Source of the DNA: Fomitopsis serialis
Lineage: Eukaryota; Basidiomycota; Agaricomycetes; Polyporales; Fomitopsidaceae
Assembly (NCBI RefSeq): GCF_022376445.1
Contig: NW_025954967.1
Coordinates: forward strand, 558,001-622,000
Length of the DNA stretch: 64,000 bases
Direction of reading: 5' to 3'
The position numbers and the translations under genes were made by a program. The notes under the pieces are model-generated. The model saw only the letters and a program-made list of their open reading frames with translations, was not told the DNA's origin and did no database searches. This document shows positions 11,541 through 24,313 of this stretch, one piece after another; position 1 is the stretch's first letter; the number at the start of each line of letters is the position of its first letter.

Positions 11541-12459
11541 GTCCGAAGGAGACGACTGTACGCGACGGGCTGTGAGTGTATTATACGATGCACACAGCTG
11601 CACGGACAGATGGCTGTATGATCACGACCTGTGTACGACCTGTGTATGACCCACGTACGTATGTATTGCGACACGCGAACACTTCCACCGACTCGATTTA
11701 CATACGGAATGCATGTTTCGATGTCAACGACTTCTCGAGGGCAGTGTTTGCATGAAGGACTTCCATGGACATCATAGAAGGTCACAGCGGTGCAGCAGAC
11801 AACGCAACTCCGACGGCCTCAGACCAGTTGCCAGCATACGAAACGTGCAGGTACGTAGTCGAGGTAGCTCCGGGCCTTCCCACACATGATGACCGGCTAC
11901 TGCGAGAGATGGTAGATGGGACTGATAGTGGCATAGGCAGGCCCAGCAAGAATCCAGCCACAGCGACAAAGGTTAGCAAGGAGCCGGAGTGGATGCGACA
12001 GCATCCGGGGTAGCATAACTTTATCTCTGAGCGCCGGAAGAGCGCTGAAGACGTAGGTTCAGCGGCAATAGAGGGAGTCGAATGTGGTCGTGGCGTGTGC
12101 GTTATTTTGACGTATGACTGAACCACAGAGAACAAAGATAGAATATCCTATAGAAGGGCCTCTGGGTCAGCCTCCAATCGGGAAGCTTTCGGACGACGCA
12201 CCTTTTGGCAATAACCGCGGAGCAGTGGGTGTGGCCCGAAGGACTAAGCTGACGTGCAGTCCGCACTAACCAATCCGCACAAAATAAAACACGCTGTATT
12301 CAGCATGGGGACCGCGATGCCTGAGTACAGGCACACTGCACGCCCGATATGATCGTAGTCTCGAGGTCATGAACTCGTGCGTTGCGGACGACGAGCAGGT
12401 TCATTGTGGGTTACATTGAGTGCACATTGTATAGTCGGCGGTGCTGCAATGCCAGGCCT
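11541..12459. other. Convergent intergenic stretch
   Basis: About 0.9 kb between the 3' ends of the DUF6534 gene (+) and ATP synthase subunit k (-). An 82-codon frame at 11765-12013 (+) has no recognisable features and is probably chance. Confidence 0.45.
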
Positions 12460-12883
12460 CTAGTGTTTTGCCTCCTTCTCCGCGTCATCGATGAACTTCT
12501 TGATACTGTCCATCCTAATCAGTTGAAGAAAGTCCGTTCAGGGCATACAAGGATGCATGACACTCACAACTGCTCCTCCTCGCTGTATGGCGGAAGAATA
12601 CAACGCGTGAACTCAGCGAATTCACATCTGAGGCAACGCGTAGATGACGCACCTCGAGCCAGCGTTGAACTTCACAGTCTCCTTGACCGTCTCGATGGCC
12701 GACTTCCCTGAGCTCGGGGGCGCTGCCTCCTTCTTACCACCCGTGGAAAGCAAGCCCACGCCGACCGCGGTCGCGAGGGTGCCAATGGCGAGGTATTCGC
12801 TTTTGATGGCTCTGCCGAGGATAACGCTGCGAGGAAAGTCAGATCCCATCAGCCATTGAGGGCAGCGGGACGCACTAAGACAT
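12460..12883 (-). CDS. ATP19: ATP synthase subunit k (Atp19-like), inner mitochondrial membrane
   Basis: Subunit k is a small single-helix accessory subunit at the dimer interface of mitochondrial F1Fo-ATP synthase. The coding start is an eight-base first exon (12883-12876, ATGTCTTA), joined to the exon at 12826 to read MSYVILGRAIKSEYLAIGTL. This matches the family start with the ILG...LAIGTLAT helix. A Lys/Pro-rich linker (GGKKEAAPPSSG) follows. Then KFNAGSSEEE and a charged C-terminal helix KKFIDDAEKEAK end at TAG (12462-12460). Four exons with introns of about 50-70 bp are needed, all with GT-AG ends. Without the tiny first exon the helix has no in-frame start that fits the family, so this start is well supported. 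Length is about 80 residues, as in other filamentous fungi. Confidence 0.85.
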
Positions 12884-14565
12884 GGTGGCTAGGAAATTGT
12901 GCGGAGGACGCTGCTGGCTGAAGACGACAGCGAGGACGACTCCGGCTCGCACGCCCGGCAACTGCCGACCCGGTTTACCGCGTCGGTGGCTGCGACTCGG
13001 TGCACGTTGAACCCAGGTTGTCGCCAACAAGGGCTATACCATATTCATCTTCATCGTCTATGCGTCCAGACATGATTTCATTACCTTCATTATGACATGG
13101 AATTACTGTGAATTGCCCAAACCGCTGCTTGCATCGTTCTCTGCGCGCGGTGCGGCAGTGCTGAGAAGGATAAGTAGAATTGAACACTGTTCGGGGCATG
13201 CTCGGTAAGTGATGTTTGACCTGTACATTTTCTGCAGCGTTCTAACCCAACGGCGGGGCACGTACTTTCCCGGAACAGTGTATAAACTTCCCAAGTTCAC
13301 AGCACCACGGCTTCCTAGCCTTTCACGATCTGGATGCATGCATATGCACCATCTCCAACTTCAAGCGATGATACATACACGGTCAGCTTTCGTAACTGTT
13401 GACGGTCGCCCATGGGAATAACATATCGTTGTTACGTCCATTGGCATACCGCCTCTTGAACATTGCCTGTTTACAGTGCAGTGTTGAGTTCGCTATGAGT
13501 GGCTCATTTCTGGTATGCACAGCCAGCACAAACACTCGTCAGAGTATTGAAAGGGTAAGCCGGGCGCATATTCCTCTTCTGCTTATGACCGACAGTGTTG
13601 GGCATGGATCCGGGACGGCCTCACGCGGCGCCTCCGAAAATTAAGGTGCGGGATGTTCTTGGCAATTCGTATCGTTCCGGTTCCTTGTCTACGGCATCAC
13701 AAACCAGGACCAACTTGTGGGTTGCACGATTGCCGAAGCCCGCGATTGCCTTTTCGGTTGTCGGACCCCTATATGAACGGTGCGAAGTCGTCAACTCCTT
13801 CGCCTCGATTTTTTTCCAACATGAGGTCTCATAGTTGATCTGCCCGCATTAGGGTTTCCCTCTTAGGCACCACGCACCGATCGATGAACATAAGTTCGAG
13901 TCGTCTTCGCGTGGGTAGCGCGGATGGACAGCGGCTAGTCCATACCAGGGCCGATTGCAGTGTAACATCCGTCGCAAACGGGCAGAAAATGCCGCTCGAG
14001 GCCAGCGGCCATGTCTGTCACTCTTTGACAGCCCTCTCGATCACACGGTTAGTGTCGGCATCGCCACAGCCGGCGCCCTCAGCCCCTCCTGCTCGGACGA
14101 GAAGAAGTGGAGGGTCTCCCATCGTGTCGTGCTACTGGAGTTGCACCTCATGCATTCGAGTTCTTCTCGCATGCGAACTCGGGTCATCGGGCCACATCGA
14201 CGTATCAGCGCCCGCCTCGACACAATCCGCTCGTTGCGGACGCCACGTGATGGTGCATGAGGCGACCGTACTGCCAGGCCTGACGGGAGCGGACCTCATG
14301 CACTCGAGATCTCAAGGCGAGATGCGTATGCAGTCGGAGGCGCGCCCCAGCTTGGCATCTGTCCATCCCCGGTCTGTTTCCTCCGACATGAGCCTGCTGT
14401 ACGCGGGCGCGTCTCGGGCCTTTACAAGGCCTTAAGGTAAACGTTGACGCGTCTTGCGTGTCCGCTCCTCTTTCCTTCGACCCTCGTCATCTTCCGTCTG
14501 ACTTTGGCCCGAGCCCTTCGTCGTATCGCGTGCGCCGGGCAGTCCCCTCCTTTTGTGTGCCCGCC
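12884..14565. other. Intergenic stretch, about 1.7 kb, no gene recognised
   Basis: This region lies between divergent genes for ATP synthase subunit k (-) and the GH16 protein (+). A 183-codon open frame at 13884-14435 (+) overlaps open frames in other registers in GC-rich sequence. It has no domain, signal peptide or splice partner that I can see. I do not call it a gene. Confidence 0.45.
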
Positions 14566-16102
14566 ATGTTTTTGCACCGCCACGCCCTCTGTGCAACATT
14601 GCTCTCCCTGGCCAGCGCCGCATTGGGATACGAACTTATCCATGACTACTCAGGAGATACCTTTTTCCAGGGATGGGACTACTACGGCAAGTGGGACAAC
14701 CTGACGCTAGGTGAGCGTCCACTGCGCCGCAGGGGTGATCAAGTCTGATGTGACCCAGGAAACGTCACCTACCTGTCGCAGGAGGCTGCGACGCAGCAAA
14801 ACTTGACCTACATCAACAGCGCGGGCAATGCGATCATCAAGGTTGACAACTTCACCACAGTTTCTAAGGGTGAACGGCGCAACTCTGTACGTTGACGGAC
14901 TACCGGTAACAATTGTCTCGCTCAATTTCTCGCTCCGCCAGATCCGTCTTACATCCGAGGAATTCTACGACTTCGGTACTGTCTGGATCATCGACGCAGT
15001 ACACTTGCCATGGGGATGCTCTGTCTGGCCTGCGTTTTGGAGCACAGCACCTGACTGGCCGGTTGGTGGCGAGATCGGTAATTTCACTCCGTTGCCTCGA
15101 CCATAACATTGACTGACAGGAAATGCTACAGATATCATCGAGGGTATCAACAATCAGCTCAACGACCAGTTTGCCATCCACACGACTGAGGGTTGCTACC
15201 ACGACAAACCGCCAAATCAAGTCGGTTTCAACATTGACACGAATTGCAGCATGGGGTCAGGATGCACCGTGGGCATGACCTCCCAGAACAGTTACCAAGC
15301 TGGGTTCGCCACTGCTGGAGGCGGTGTATATGCCACACAGTACGACGTCTCTGGTATCTAGTGAGTTCTTCCGATCAAGTCGTCAGAGGCGCACAAACTG
15401 ACAAATTGACACTAGCATGTGGTTCTGGAGCGTAAGTTTGTTGGATGTTATTCGGAACGCAATGGCGCTGAACCATTCCTCCAGCGGCCGGACGTTCCTT
15501 CCTCGCTCAGCGCTTCTTCGACGGGCATCAACATCTCTGAATGGGGTACCCCGATGGCCAGCTTCCCTAACGACCAGGCGTGCAACACGACGAAGTTCTT
15601 CAAGCCTCAACAGCTCATATTTGACATCACGCTCTGTGGCGACTGGTAGGTTTCGATTGTCTAAGTATAGCCCCTGCAAGTCCTCATGATCGGGTTCCCG
15701 TGAACAGGGCGGGCGTCCCGGGTATCTACGACTCACAGTGCTATAATGCGGGACCGAACCACGATTGCGTGAGTCACGATCGTATGCCGCTCGCGGAAGC
15801 AGCACTGACACGAGTCCGATCCGATGCAGTACCTGGACAACGTTGTAGGGAACGGAAGCAATTACGACGAGGCGTACTTTGAAGTCTCCTACGTCCGCAC
15901 GTACGCCACCGGAGCCGCGCTCGCAGCCGCGCAAGCGAGCTCGAGCTCGAGCGCCGCGCCCTCAGCCACGCAGTCAGACCCCTCCTCGACGAAGACGCAG
16001 ACGTCAGACGCGACGTTGCCTGGCATTAGCCTGCACGGCGTGCTATTCACGACGATGTGCGTGGGCGGCCTTGTTGTGGGCAGCGTGCTGCCGTTGCTGT
16101 GA
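14566..16102 (+). CDS. GPI-anchored GH16 family glycosidase (endo-beta-1,3(4)-glucanase type)
   Basis: GH16 enzymes of this type hydrolyse beta-1,3(4)-glucans in fungal or plant walls. Eight exons splice cleanly: 14566-14710, 14759-14886, 14942-15077, 15132-15360, 15416-15431, 15485-15645, 15708-15768 and 15830-16102. The protein starts with a signal peptide (MFLHRHALCATLLSLASAAL) and continues GYELIHDYSGDTFFQGW, the usual GH16 N-terminus. The active-site box GGEIDIIEGI holds the nucleophile and acid/base glutamates in E-x-D-x-x-E spacing, across the exon 3-4 junction. GCSVWPAFWS and LIFDITLCGDWAG are further family blocks. The tail is a Ser/Ala/Thr-rich linker and a final hydrophobic segment ending in LL, as expected for a GPI signal. 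Exon 5 is only 16 bp. About 400 residues, complete. Remodelling of its own wall is as likely as feeding. Confidence 0.92.
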
Positions 16103-16556
16103 CATTGACCTTGAGGGATTGGCGACTAAATATACCGCCCTGCACATTCTCGGACTTCTCTGATCGGTATACTTCATGTGCACATACCCACCCATCCACA
16201 GCATGCTTACGACCTGCAGATGACCTCCGCCTTCCTCACGCTCCTTCCTAACTTAACTGATTAACTGTACGTTACTCCTCTTGTGGACTTTTTAGTGGCC
16301 GGGTTCGTGCCACTCACAGACTGTCTGGTGTATTACCTTATAATTTGTCATGTTGGGTTTCAGGCTGCTTGTCAACAATGTTGTATTCGGCGTACGTTCT
16401 AACATTCCCTTGCGACGCACGCGGACACGCGTCCGACGTGAGCGTCACTCTCACCACTCGTGTCACCCTCGTGCAGAGCTGGGTACAATCACCTCGTATC
16501 ACCGCCGTGCGGTAACTTAGTTTCCACCGTGCGGTTGCGCCGCGCGTAACTTACGT
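16103..16556. other. Convergent 3' flanks of the GH16 and SDR genes
   Basis: 454 bp between two stop codons. Presumed 3' untranslated regions; I see nothing else. Confidence 0.5.
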
Positions 16557-18096
16557 CTATTCCCAATCTATTCCCATCTCCCTCAACAGGCGTTCTGTGG
16601 TATCCCACAACTCTCGCGCCAACACTGGGTTCCGTGCATCCGGGTGAGGGGGCGCTCCGATGCGCCCAGGAGGCAGCAGATACGCTGCCTTGTAGCGCTC
16701 TGTCTCCTGTCGCACAGCTGGCGCAGCGGCAGCGAAGACGGATGTGAAGGCGCCGCGTGTGGGCGGTGTCCATAGCGCACGGATGAGAAGGGACATGACG
16801 TGGGAGATGCCTGGTGGTTGCGATGCAGCGTCGTTCTCCACGCCACCTGTTGTGCCGATGCGGTAAGTACGTGGACATCACAGCGGGAATGGAGCGATGG
16901 TGCGATAGCCGGCGAGGTGAGACGGAGCGCGGAGAGCGGCTGGGAATCAACGTACCGGTGCGCACCAGGCCTGGGTCCACGGACAGCGCGAGGATGGGGA
17001 CGCCTGCCTCGTCAAGACGCCGTTGCAACTCGGTTGTGAAGAGGACGTTCGCGAGCTTGCTGCGGCCTGCGCCTGCGTTTACTGCGGTTCATGAGCCGAG
17101 AGAAAGGGCGAGGCTCACAGTATCTTGCGAGACTAGGGCCTGGGATTATGTCCCACTTGTGCTCGTCGTTGAAATCGTCTCGATTGCGGAAACGGATTCC
17201 ACGCTTGAGGAAAGCAATGCCTCCGGATGTGATCTGGTAGCAAATACACGACAATCAATCGGGTGTCGCGCCTCATCGTGCGTACGATCGAATGCTGACA
17301 TTGACGATGCGGACGTCGCTGGCCGGGTTCACGGCGGTTTTGGCGAGAAGCGGCAGGAGGGTCATCGTGAACACAAAAGGCCCGATGTGACTATTGCTCC
17401 TCAGTTTTGGTTTGAAAAGATGAGGATACATGGGTACATACTTGACCATCATGGCATCCTGAATATCTGGGCGCCACCAGGTTGTAAATCTTCTGATTCT
17501 CGCCGCAGTCGAAGGATGGCAGGGCGGGCGTACCATGTTTCGTCCTCGCATAAGGGCCGCGCGGCCTTGACGTAGTTTCACCTTCAGTCTGTTCTGTAGC
17601 TAGACATGCAGACTCACATAGCCGCGTTGTTGACTACGAGAAACAACGAATCAATCGTGCATCATTTTTCGAGGAACATCTGCGATGCCAAGACATACTC
17701 AACACATCCAGGCGATCCTCCTTAGCTAGGAGGACCCTCGCCGATTTCTGCGCCAAAACAGGGTCGCTGAGGTCAAGCTGTAACCACAGCACTTGGCCAT
17801 TCCCGGGAGCAAGTCCTTCGGCGTGCAATCGCTCGATGGCCTCCTGTGCCTTTGTCTCACTCCGAGCGGCCATGTATACCTTTGCGCCGTGACGAGCGAG
17901 ATGTTGTATTGTGGCGTATCCGATGCCTCCGCTACCGGTAGCATGCTCTGTAGTTAGCTGAAGACTTCCTGATGAAACGCATAGCGATTTGATATAATGC
18001 TCACTTTCCACCGGTGACGACCACGACTTTGTCCGCAAGAGGCGGGACGTCACTGGCATTGTCGGGATCGAAAGGTCGACTCGTGTCTGAGCTCAT
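16557..18096 (-). CDS. Short-chain dehydrogenase/reductase (retinol-dehydrogenase-like)
   Basis: A Rossmann-fold NAD(P)-dependent oxidoreductase; substrate not predictable. Exons start at 18096 (MSSDTSRPFDPDNASD), and the first ends at 18005 inside the cofactor motif. Exon 2 (17931-17699) completes VVVVTGGNGGIGYATIQHLA, the T-G-x-x-x-G-I-G box. LDVLINNAAM spans exons 2-3 and is the NNAA motif. Small exons 17565-17534 and 17466-17442 give RGPYARTKH and DIQDAMMVN. Then FTMTLLPLLA, DVRIVNITSGGIAFL (catalytic Ser region), and the catalytic ARYCRSKLAN (Y-x-x-x-K) follow, then DPGLVRTG. The C-terminus LLREMGIDWE ends at 16557. About 330 residues. One donor is a non-standard GTCAGC, chosen because it alone keeps the frame. 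All catalytic residues are present and the gene appears intact. Confidence 0.88.
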
Positions 18097-19295
18097 TCTT
18101 TGTCAATCGACAGAGATGATCGCCTCATAGAAGGCGGCTGCTAGACTGCGAGAGCCTGAGAAGATGCATGCCATGCCCGGCGGCCGCCATCGCATTCAGC
18201 AAGGATTCGAGATACTCAGGCGTTGGATGGGTGAACTGGGTCTTCAGCACGCTACGTCGACAGATTTTCCTCCTTCTATAGATCTGATGATGTATCGAGG
18301 ATTATGCTTATGATGATTGAGAAAGACGGTGAAATAGCTGGACGGAACCACTGCGGCCAGAGGTGCGGTTGTGTTCATGCGTTCACGCGGGTTCACGGTC
18401 ATGTGATCGGATTATGAGCGCGTCGCGGTGCAGTTCCGGTGCGACCGCCTGTGTTACAGTGTGTACTGTATTCGATTGGCGGCACAATCGTCTGGGAATC
18501 GTGGAGAGACTTTGGGATCGCTCGGCCAGTCGGGAATATTGGAATACATCGCCCAAGCGAGGCGTCAGGGATATCGGATCGACTCTGCGACCGATGGGCT
18601 CTCCGGAGTGGGGTACTATCGGGCACAGCTCCCAGATACATGCCCGTTAACTCCTGAGATGGGTCTCGCAGAATATTTGAACGATGAATCGAAATGTTTA
18701 GCCATGAAAGTGCATACGCGGGTGATCGAACATCGTAAATGTAGTTTGAGAGTGCTGAACCCTCAGGGAGTGAGAAGTCGATTTACGACCTACAACTGTC
18801 TACAGCGTAGGCTAAAATACGATGATGGCCGTAGAAAAGCTGTGGTCCAGCCTATTTGCAGCGTAAGTTACCGGCCGAAGTCTGAGCAAGAACAGAGATC
18901 AGGAGCATAGCACTTACATGTGAAATATCAATACATATTAGTCAGATAAGTCCACAAAAAGAAAAGATCGCCGCCTCCCTATACTGGCAACTCACAAAGT
19001 GTCAATGATGCCTAATAGTCTACTGCTTATTTAAATTGCACGGCTGAGGCCTTGTTTCTGAAAAGCGCGTCCGCATTCTTGTGCACCGGCTTGGCCTCTA
19101 ACCACCACCCTCGCTCCTTCTCATAACCCCCAGCTGCCGCCTTCCCGCCTCTTCCCAGGAGAAGCCTCGACGATTCGACTTCCCCCGAATTCCCGCATTT
19201 CGCCGCTGATCGATATACGAGGCTCTGTTTCGCCGACGCCCGCTTGCGCGTCTTCAGACAGCATCCTCCTATCGGACGACCTGGTCGTTACTCGC
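18097..19295. other. Divergent intergenic stretch, SDR to LARP
   Basis: About 1.2 kb. A 160-codon frame at 18428-18910 (+) and overlapping frames occur, but no family, signal or splicing supports them. The LARP promoter must lie in the last part. Confidence 0.45.
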
Positions 19296-22200
19296 ATGGT
19301 CTCTTCGCAGCCGCCATCCATCTCCAGGCCTACTGTGTCGTACGCCGACCGCGCAAAGGGCCTGCAAGTCGCAAGGGCAAAGAATGGTCCCACTATTCCA
19401 CGGCCTCCTCAGCCGCCAAGTTCGGCGAGCAGTACATCTGGAACCACCGCAAGCACGAACATGATCGCCTCCAAACCAACACCGCTCCCGAGTGTAGAGA
19501 CTCCTACGCCATCCGCCACCCATCCGAGCTCGAGCTCACATCCACTTCCTGCGCCGGCTACAACCATCATGAACGGTGACGTAAAATTACCCTCTGCTGA
19601 CTCGCCGCGCTCGGCACCGCAGGACGAGGTAGCATCCACATCTAGTCCTGCGCAAAAACTTGCGCCTCCTCCAACGAATGTTTGGAACCGCCGCATGGAA
19701 CAAATGGCACAAACCCGGGCGAAATCTGGTCAGGCCTCCTCGCAGCCGCCACGGCCCCCACCCAGTCCTCAGAACCCTTCTCCCAGTCCCCAAAATACTC
19801 ACCAGGCTGCGGCTTCTTCAGGTTCCACGCTACAGAATGTTACAAATAACGCACAGGCGCCGCCGGTGATTGTGGCGAACGGCACGAACAACGGTCACAG
19901 GCAGCATCAGGGTGACGCGTTCGTCGTGCGACCACGGACGCGCGTCCCTCTCGTGGACGACGTTGAGAGCTGGCCGGAGGTGGGGAAAGCCGTGAGTAGC
20001 GGGAGTGGGCAGTCTGACCCAGATCATAGTGCGAAGGGGCAAGAGAAGGGAGACACAGAGGGCGAGCATACATCCGCGCCGACACGGAAGAGTGCGTCTC
20101 TCATCTTTCAGAACGTTGTCCGCCCCTCAGTCCACGACCGCTTCCCTTTCGCGCTGTGAGGTATTGTGCGGACGTTACTGCGCATCGATACTGACGGCGG
20201 ACCGCGCTGTTCTTCGTAGGTGAGAAGCCAAAATGGGTACCTATCCCGGCTACCGAGCTGCAGGCTGCGCACGATGCGCAACAACGCGCACAGAATATAC
20301 GCAATCGCTCTTCGCAACATCTCAACGCGCACCCGCGATCTTCGAACCAAGGTTCCAGCTCGGCATCAGGGTCAGGGCCAGGCTCTCAAGGGCAGAGTCG
20401 AACGCAGTCTGTCGCAGGAGGGGCGCGCCAGTCCGCGTCGGGCTCGCATGCAGGTTCTGTCTCGCAATCGCAGACGCAGAGCAGGACGGGCAGCACACAG
20501 TCGAGCCCGCCTGGTGCATTCGCCCGTGGCGGGCGGCGCCTGCCGGAGGAAAGCATGACGTACCCGGCAGGCGCGAGTCGCAGCATCAGCATGCGTTCGT
20601 CGCGAACAGGCTCGCCCCAGACCTTCCACCCTACGCTCCCGCCCCCGCCTGAAGCCGTCGCCAGCACGTTGGGCTACCGCGGGATCCCGCCCAGCCTGGG
20701 GAGACGAGGGTCCGGTCAAGGCGAGCAAGACCAGACAGGAATTCCTCCGTATTACGTGCCCATGCCGCCGAGATCTTATCACTCGCCCCATCCGTCCGAC
20801 TCGCCTGCTCACCCACCATACGCGCTGCCCCCGATCGCTCCTGTACCAACATTGTATTCTACGCCTGGGCTCCAGCCGCCGCAGTCGGTGCCTTTCTCCG
20901 GGACGCCGCCCTATCCGATGTATTCGCCATACGGCTATCCGTACCCACCGTATATGTTTTGGCAACCTGGCACGTCGCCAGTTGCCCCTGAGGGCGTTCC
21001 ACCACCCATGATGCTTGGTCGGCCGCCTCTGTCCGGAGAGAACGAGAGTACGGCATTGTATCGCGAGCCTGGGTTCGTGCTTCCACCTCCTGCATCGTAC
21101 GTGCGCCCGGCGGACCAGCAACCACAGGCAGGGGGAGCAGAGGCAGCGCGGCGCCGTGGAGAGGGGCAGGAGGACACGGGAGTTGAGCTTTGGGACCATA
21201 GATGCGGAGGTTGAGGCCGGTCAGCCTGATGAGGAGTTGGGCGTGTTAGGGCTTCGCTTGACCAGCGAGGAACCGCAGGAGGCGACAACCACCAAGCCAA
21301 CACCACCATTTGCTATAGGCGTCGCCCCAGGTGAGACGGGACCTGCGCGCATACGTCGCGTACCCATTCCAAAGGTCGTACGCTCGTGTCGGTGATGCCA
21401 TTCCTGCGGTCGCAAGGTCCGTGTCGGGACACTCGGATCCACCGGCTCCGCCAGGAGAGGCCGCCCCTGGTGAGCGGGACCCGGTGGAGGAATTGAGCTC
21501 GCTGTGAAGGTCATCGACCTGACGGAGCCTGGCGAGACGAAGTGGGAGTTCGGCACGACAAGTCAGGATGAAGCTGAGGTTATTGCTGAGGTGGGTCCCC
21601 GACCGGCTCATGTCAATGGTACAGTGCAGCCTGCACCGTCACACCCTGGTCCAGCGCTTGGTGTCACCAGGATGGACGCGGTCCCGCCGCCCTTCGTCCA
21701 CCCGTCCGCTTATGCACCTCCGCCCACCTTGCCTCCGATCATAACCACCACGAACGGTCTCGCACCCGCACACTCGCCTTCTATGCGGGCGTCGGCACTG
21801 CCGCCTCTGTCCGCTTCCGATGTGGGCCAGAGCGATGACCTGCGGGTCAAGGACTACGGGTACGGCTTCGGTCGGAAGAACTACGGACCTCTCTCTGCGG
21901 GCGGTGAGCGGCGCGACTGGCAGGGTGAGCGTCCGCCGGAGAGGGAGTACTACGGCCGCTCAAGGCGAGGATCGTTCGGAGGCTACGGGTATGATCGTGG
22001 CGGCCACGAGCGGGGCGGGTACCCAGGGCGTAGGGGCCGTGGGGGCGGCCGTGGCTACGAGGGAAGAGGCACGTACCATGCACGAACACATTCCAGGGGC
22101 GGCGGATACCAGGGCCGCCAGCCTCCTTTCTCGGCTCAACAGCCGGCGTCAGTGCAGACCGACGTCAATGGGTACTACGCGCCGCCGCCTCAGGGAACTA

Positions 22201-22824
22201 CGTACTACTCTCCGGCGTACGAGCCTTATGCCGCCGGCTACCCCGCTCCGCCTGCGAATCCGCCCATACTGCAGAACATGCCTTCGGGCGCGCCCCTGCC
22301 CATGCCGGTGACGCCGCTGTCCTTCCCACTGGACTCTGTACGGTACTACCTTCTCGGCCAGCTGGAGTACTACCTCAGCACGGACAACATGGCGCAGGAC
22401 TTCTTTCTGAGGCAGCAGGTAAGTGAGCGCGATTGATGGCCCTCGCATGACACTGATCGCTCGCTCCGCAGATGGACTCCCGCGGGTGGATATCAATACC
22501 GCTCCTCGCGTCGTTCAAGCGCGTGCAGCAGCTGACGACGAGCTTGCAGCTCGTGAAGGACGTGCTTGCCCTGTCTAGCCTGGTCGAGGTCAGAGACGAC
22601 CATGTCCGCATGCACCAGTGCGCGCAGTTTATCTTGCCCAACGCGCCTGAGAGCACTGTGGAGGGTACGGATCAGCCTCAGGGAGGTGTATCAGACACGC
22701 CCCTCACGAACCGACTCCAGCTCTTGCCTATGATGGGAGCTTTGCGACTGTGCACGGAGAGGAGCCTGAGGAGGAAGAGGAAGACGTCGTCTTCGTCTTG
22801 GAGCGCCCCGCTGCGGAGGCCTGA
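19296..22824 (+). CDS. La-related RNA-binding protein (LARP1-like, La-type helix-turn-helix)
   Basis: La-related proteins bind RNA through a La module; fungal LARP1/Sro9-type members act in mRNA translation and stability in the cytoplasm. Exon 1 (19296-20091) begins MVSSQPPSISRPTVSYADRA. An intron (20092-20219) leads to KPKWVPIPATELQAAHDAQQ, then long Ser/Gln- and Pro/Tyr-rich disorder. An RGG-type segment (GGYGYDRGGHERGGYPGRRG) lies near 21990. The La motif is at 22320-22600: VRYYLLGQLEYYLSTDNMAQ, an intron at 22419-22471, then MDSRGWISIPLLASFKRVQQ. An acidic end EEPEEEEEDVVFVL closes the protein. The frame changes near 21185 and 22690, and possibly around 21385-21490. These may be assembly indels, or an intron in the third case. 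The true end could be 22824 or slightly later (22879). Confidence 0.85.
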
Positions 22825-24313
22825 CGCTAGTTGTGGACAGGTCGCTACTCGATATTTGGACTGGCGGGCGTGCAGCTGAAGCATCCCGCCCCTAGTCTTC
22901 GCTGGTCATGGGCGTCGGCAACGCACGCACGCTGCCTCCTGACTCTCACGGACCACGACCAAAACCTGCGCGTACACGTACCTGCGCATCATCTTTCATA
23001 GACTTCATCGGGATGGTCGACGATGGCCACCGCCTCCGTCGGCCCACGAAAGAGCATCAAGGATGCACCCTCGGACCTCGCTCCCCCGTCTCGGTTTCTC
23101 CCCGCTCGGTCTGCTATCGGTACTGCAGTGTGACAAACTATCGCACGGGCCTCGAATGCCAATGATCTCATCGCATACATCGCATATCCACCGCTACTAA
23201 GCTATCTCCCCCTCTTCTTGGGCACCCGTACTCATATTCTCCATGTCCTGTCATGCATGTCGGTCGCGGTACGTGTATTCTCTGCTACGATACTCAGCCC
23301 ATCTTGACCACGATCGTTGCCGTATTACTATTCTCCGCTGTGCATAATAATCACTGTGTTTTCTACGGGCCATCCGGGCGTTCTGCGGTGGCGGGTTGAG
23401 TGATCGACCGACGACCACTGTGGCTGTCGGCCGCCGGGAGATGCGGTGGTTCATTTACTCGGCTCGTCGTGCGCTTCGTATCAATCGACGAACGCCGCGG
23501 AGGCGTAAAGCTCCGCTCCTTGACGACCACCTAACGACCACCGTGCAATTGAGACGGGCGCTCAAGCGTTCGCTCGCTCTCGGTGGCCACTGCTTCCGCT
23601 CACGACGTAGCTGGATTTGGACACCCCCTCGTAGGCTTTTGCTCTCACAGGACGTCGGCACAACATAATGTCTGTTCCATTCATCGTACTAGTAAGAGCG
23701 AATACGGATCGCCCGTGGTTCCATTACTCTGCAATCATTCAGGGGCTTGGGCTGATTGGATCCGTTCTTCCTGGCTCTGCGCCTCAGCTTGGGCCATGCA
23801 TTCGCGGTCCGCCATCAAGTCGCTGTTGTGGACGTGGGGGCGTTCTGTCGAAGCTGGCAGCATGCGGCGACTCTGACATCGACGAGCGTCCATGCTGCGT
23901 GCTGAGCGCTGAGCAGTGAGTTGCGATTGTTGCTCGTCCTGCCTTCTCCGTGTAGAGTTTGACCGCTGATACTGTGGTCCTGGTGTTTTGACCACTGTTG
24001 TAGCTGTCGTACCACCCACTGGCATGGGGTGTCTGCCCAGTACCCGGTGGTCTCGCGCAACTGACGGTGCGACGAGCTCGAGAAGGTGGCACAGATGTGC
24101 CCAATTTCCAAGCATCAGCGGCAGCCGTATCGCCGCGAGGCTTTCATCTTGAATTTGCACACGAAGATCTGGCTATTCGATCTGTAGAGATGTCCAGATG
24201 ACGCTCAGAACGCCGATTAGTCCGGAATATACGCTGTCTATCTCTATAAGACACCCTCTCGCCCTGCGCCCGGCCTCCTCGACCCAGCAGATGCCCTCGC
24301 CGCTGTCCCGTTC
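22825..24313. other. Intergenic stretch, LARP 3' flank to G-alpha promoter
   Basis: About 1.5 kb. Open frames of up to 141 codons on the minus strand (23735-24160) show biased composition but no recognisable family. No RNA gene or repeat was found. Confidence 0.4.

Noticed and set aside
13884..14435. 183-codon plus-strand frame as a gene
   Set aside because: Overlapping frames in the other registers, no start context, domain, signal peptide or intron support.
20372..21199. 275-codon minus-strand Arg-rich frame
   Set aside because: It is the antisense of the Pro/Ser-rich LARP region; Arg/Trp-rich shadows are expected there.
23735..24160. 141-codon minus-strand frame upstream of the G-alpha gene
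   Set aside because: No recognisable content and no splice partner; composition alone is not enough.
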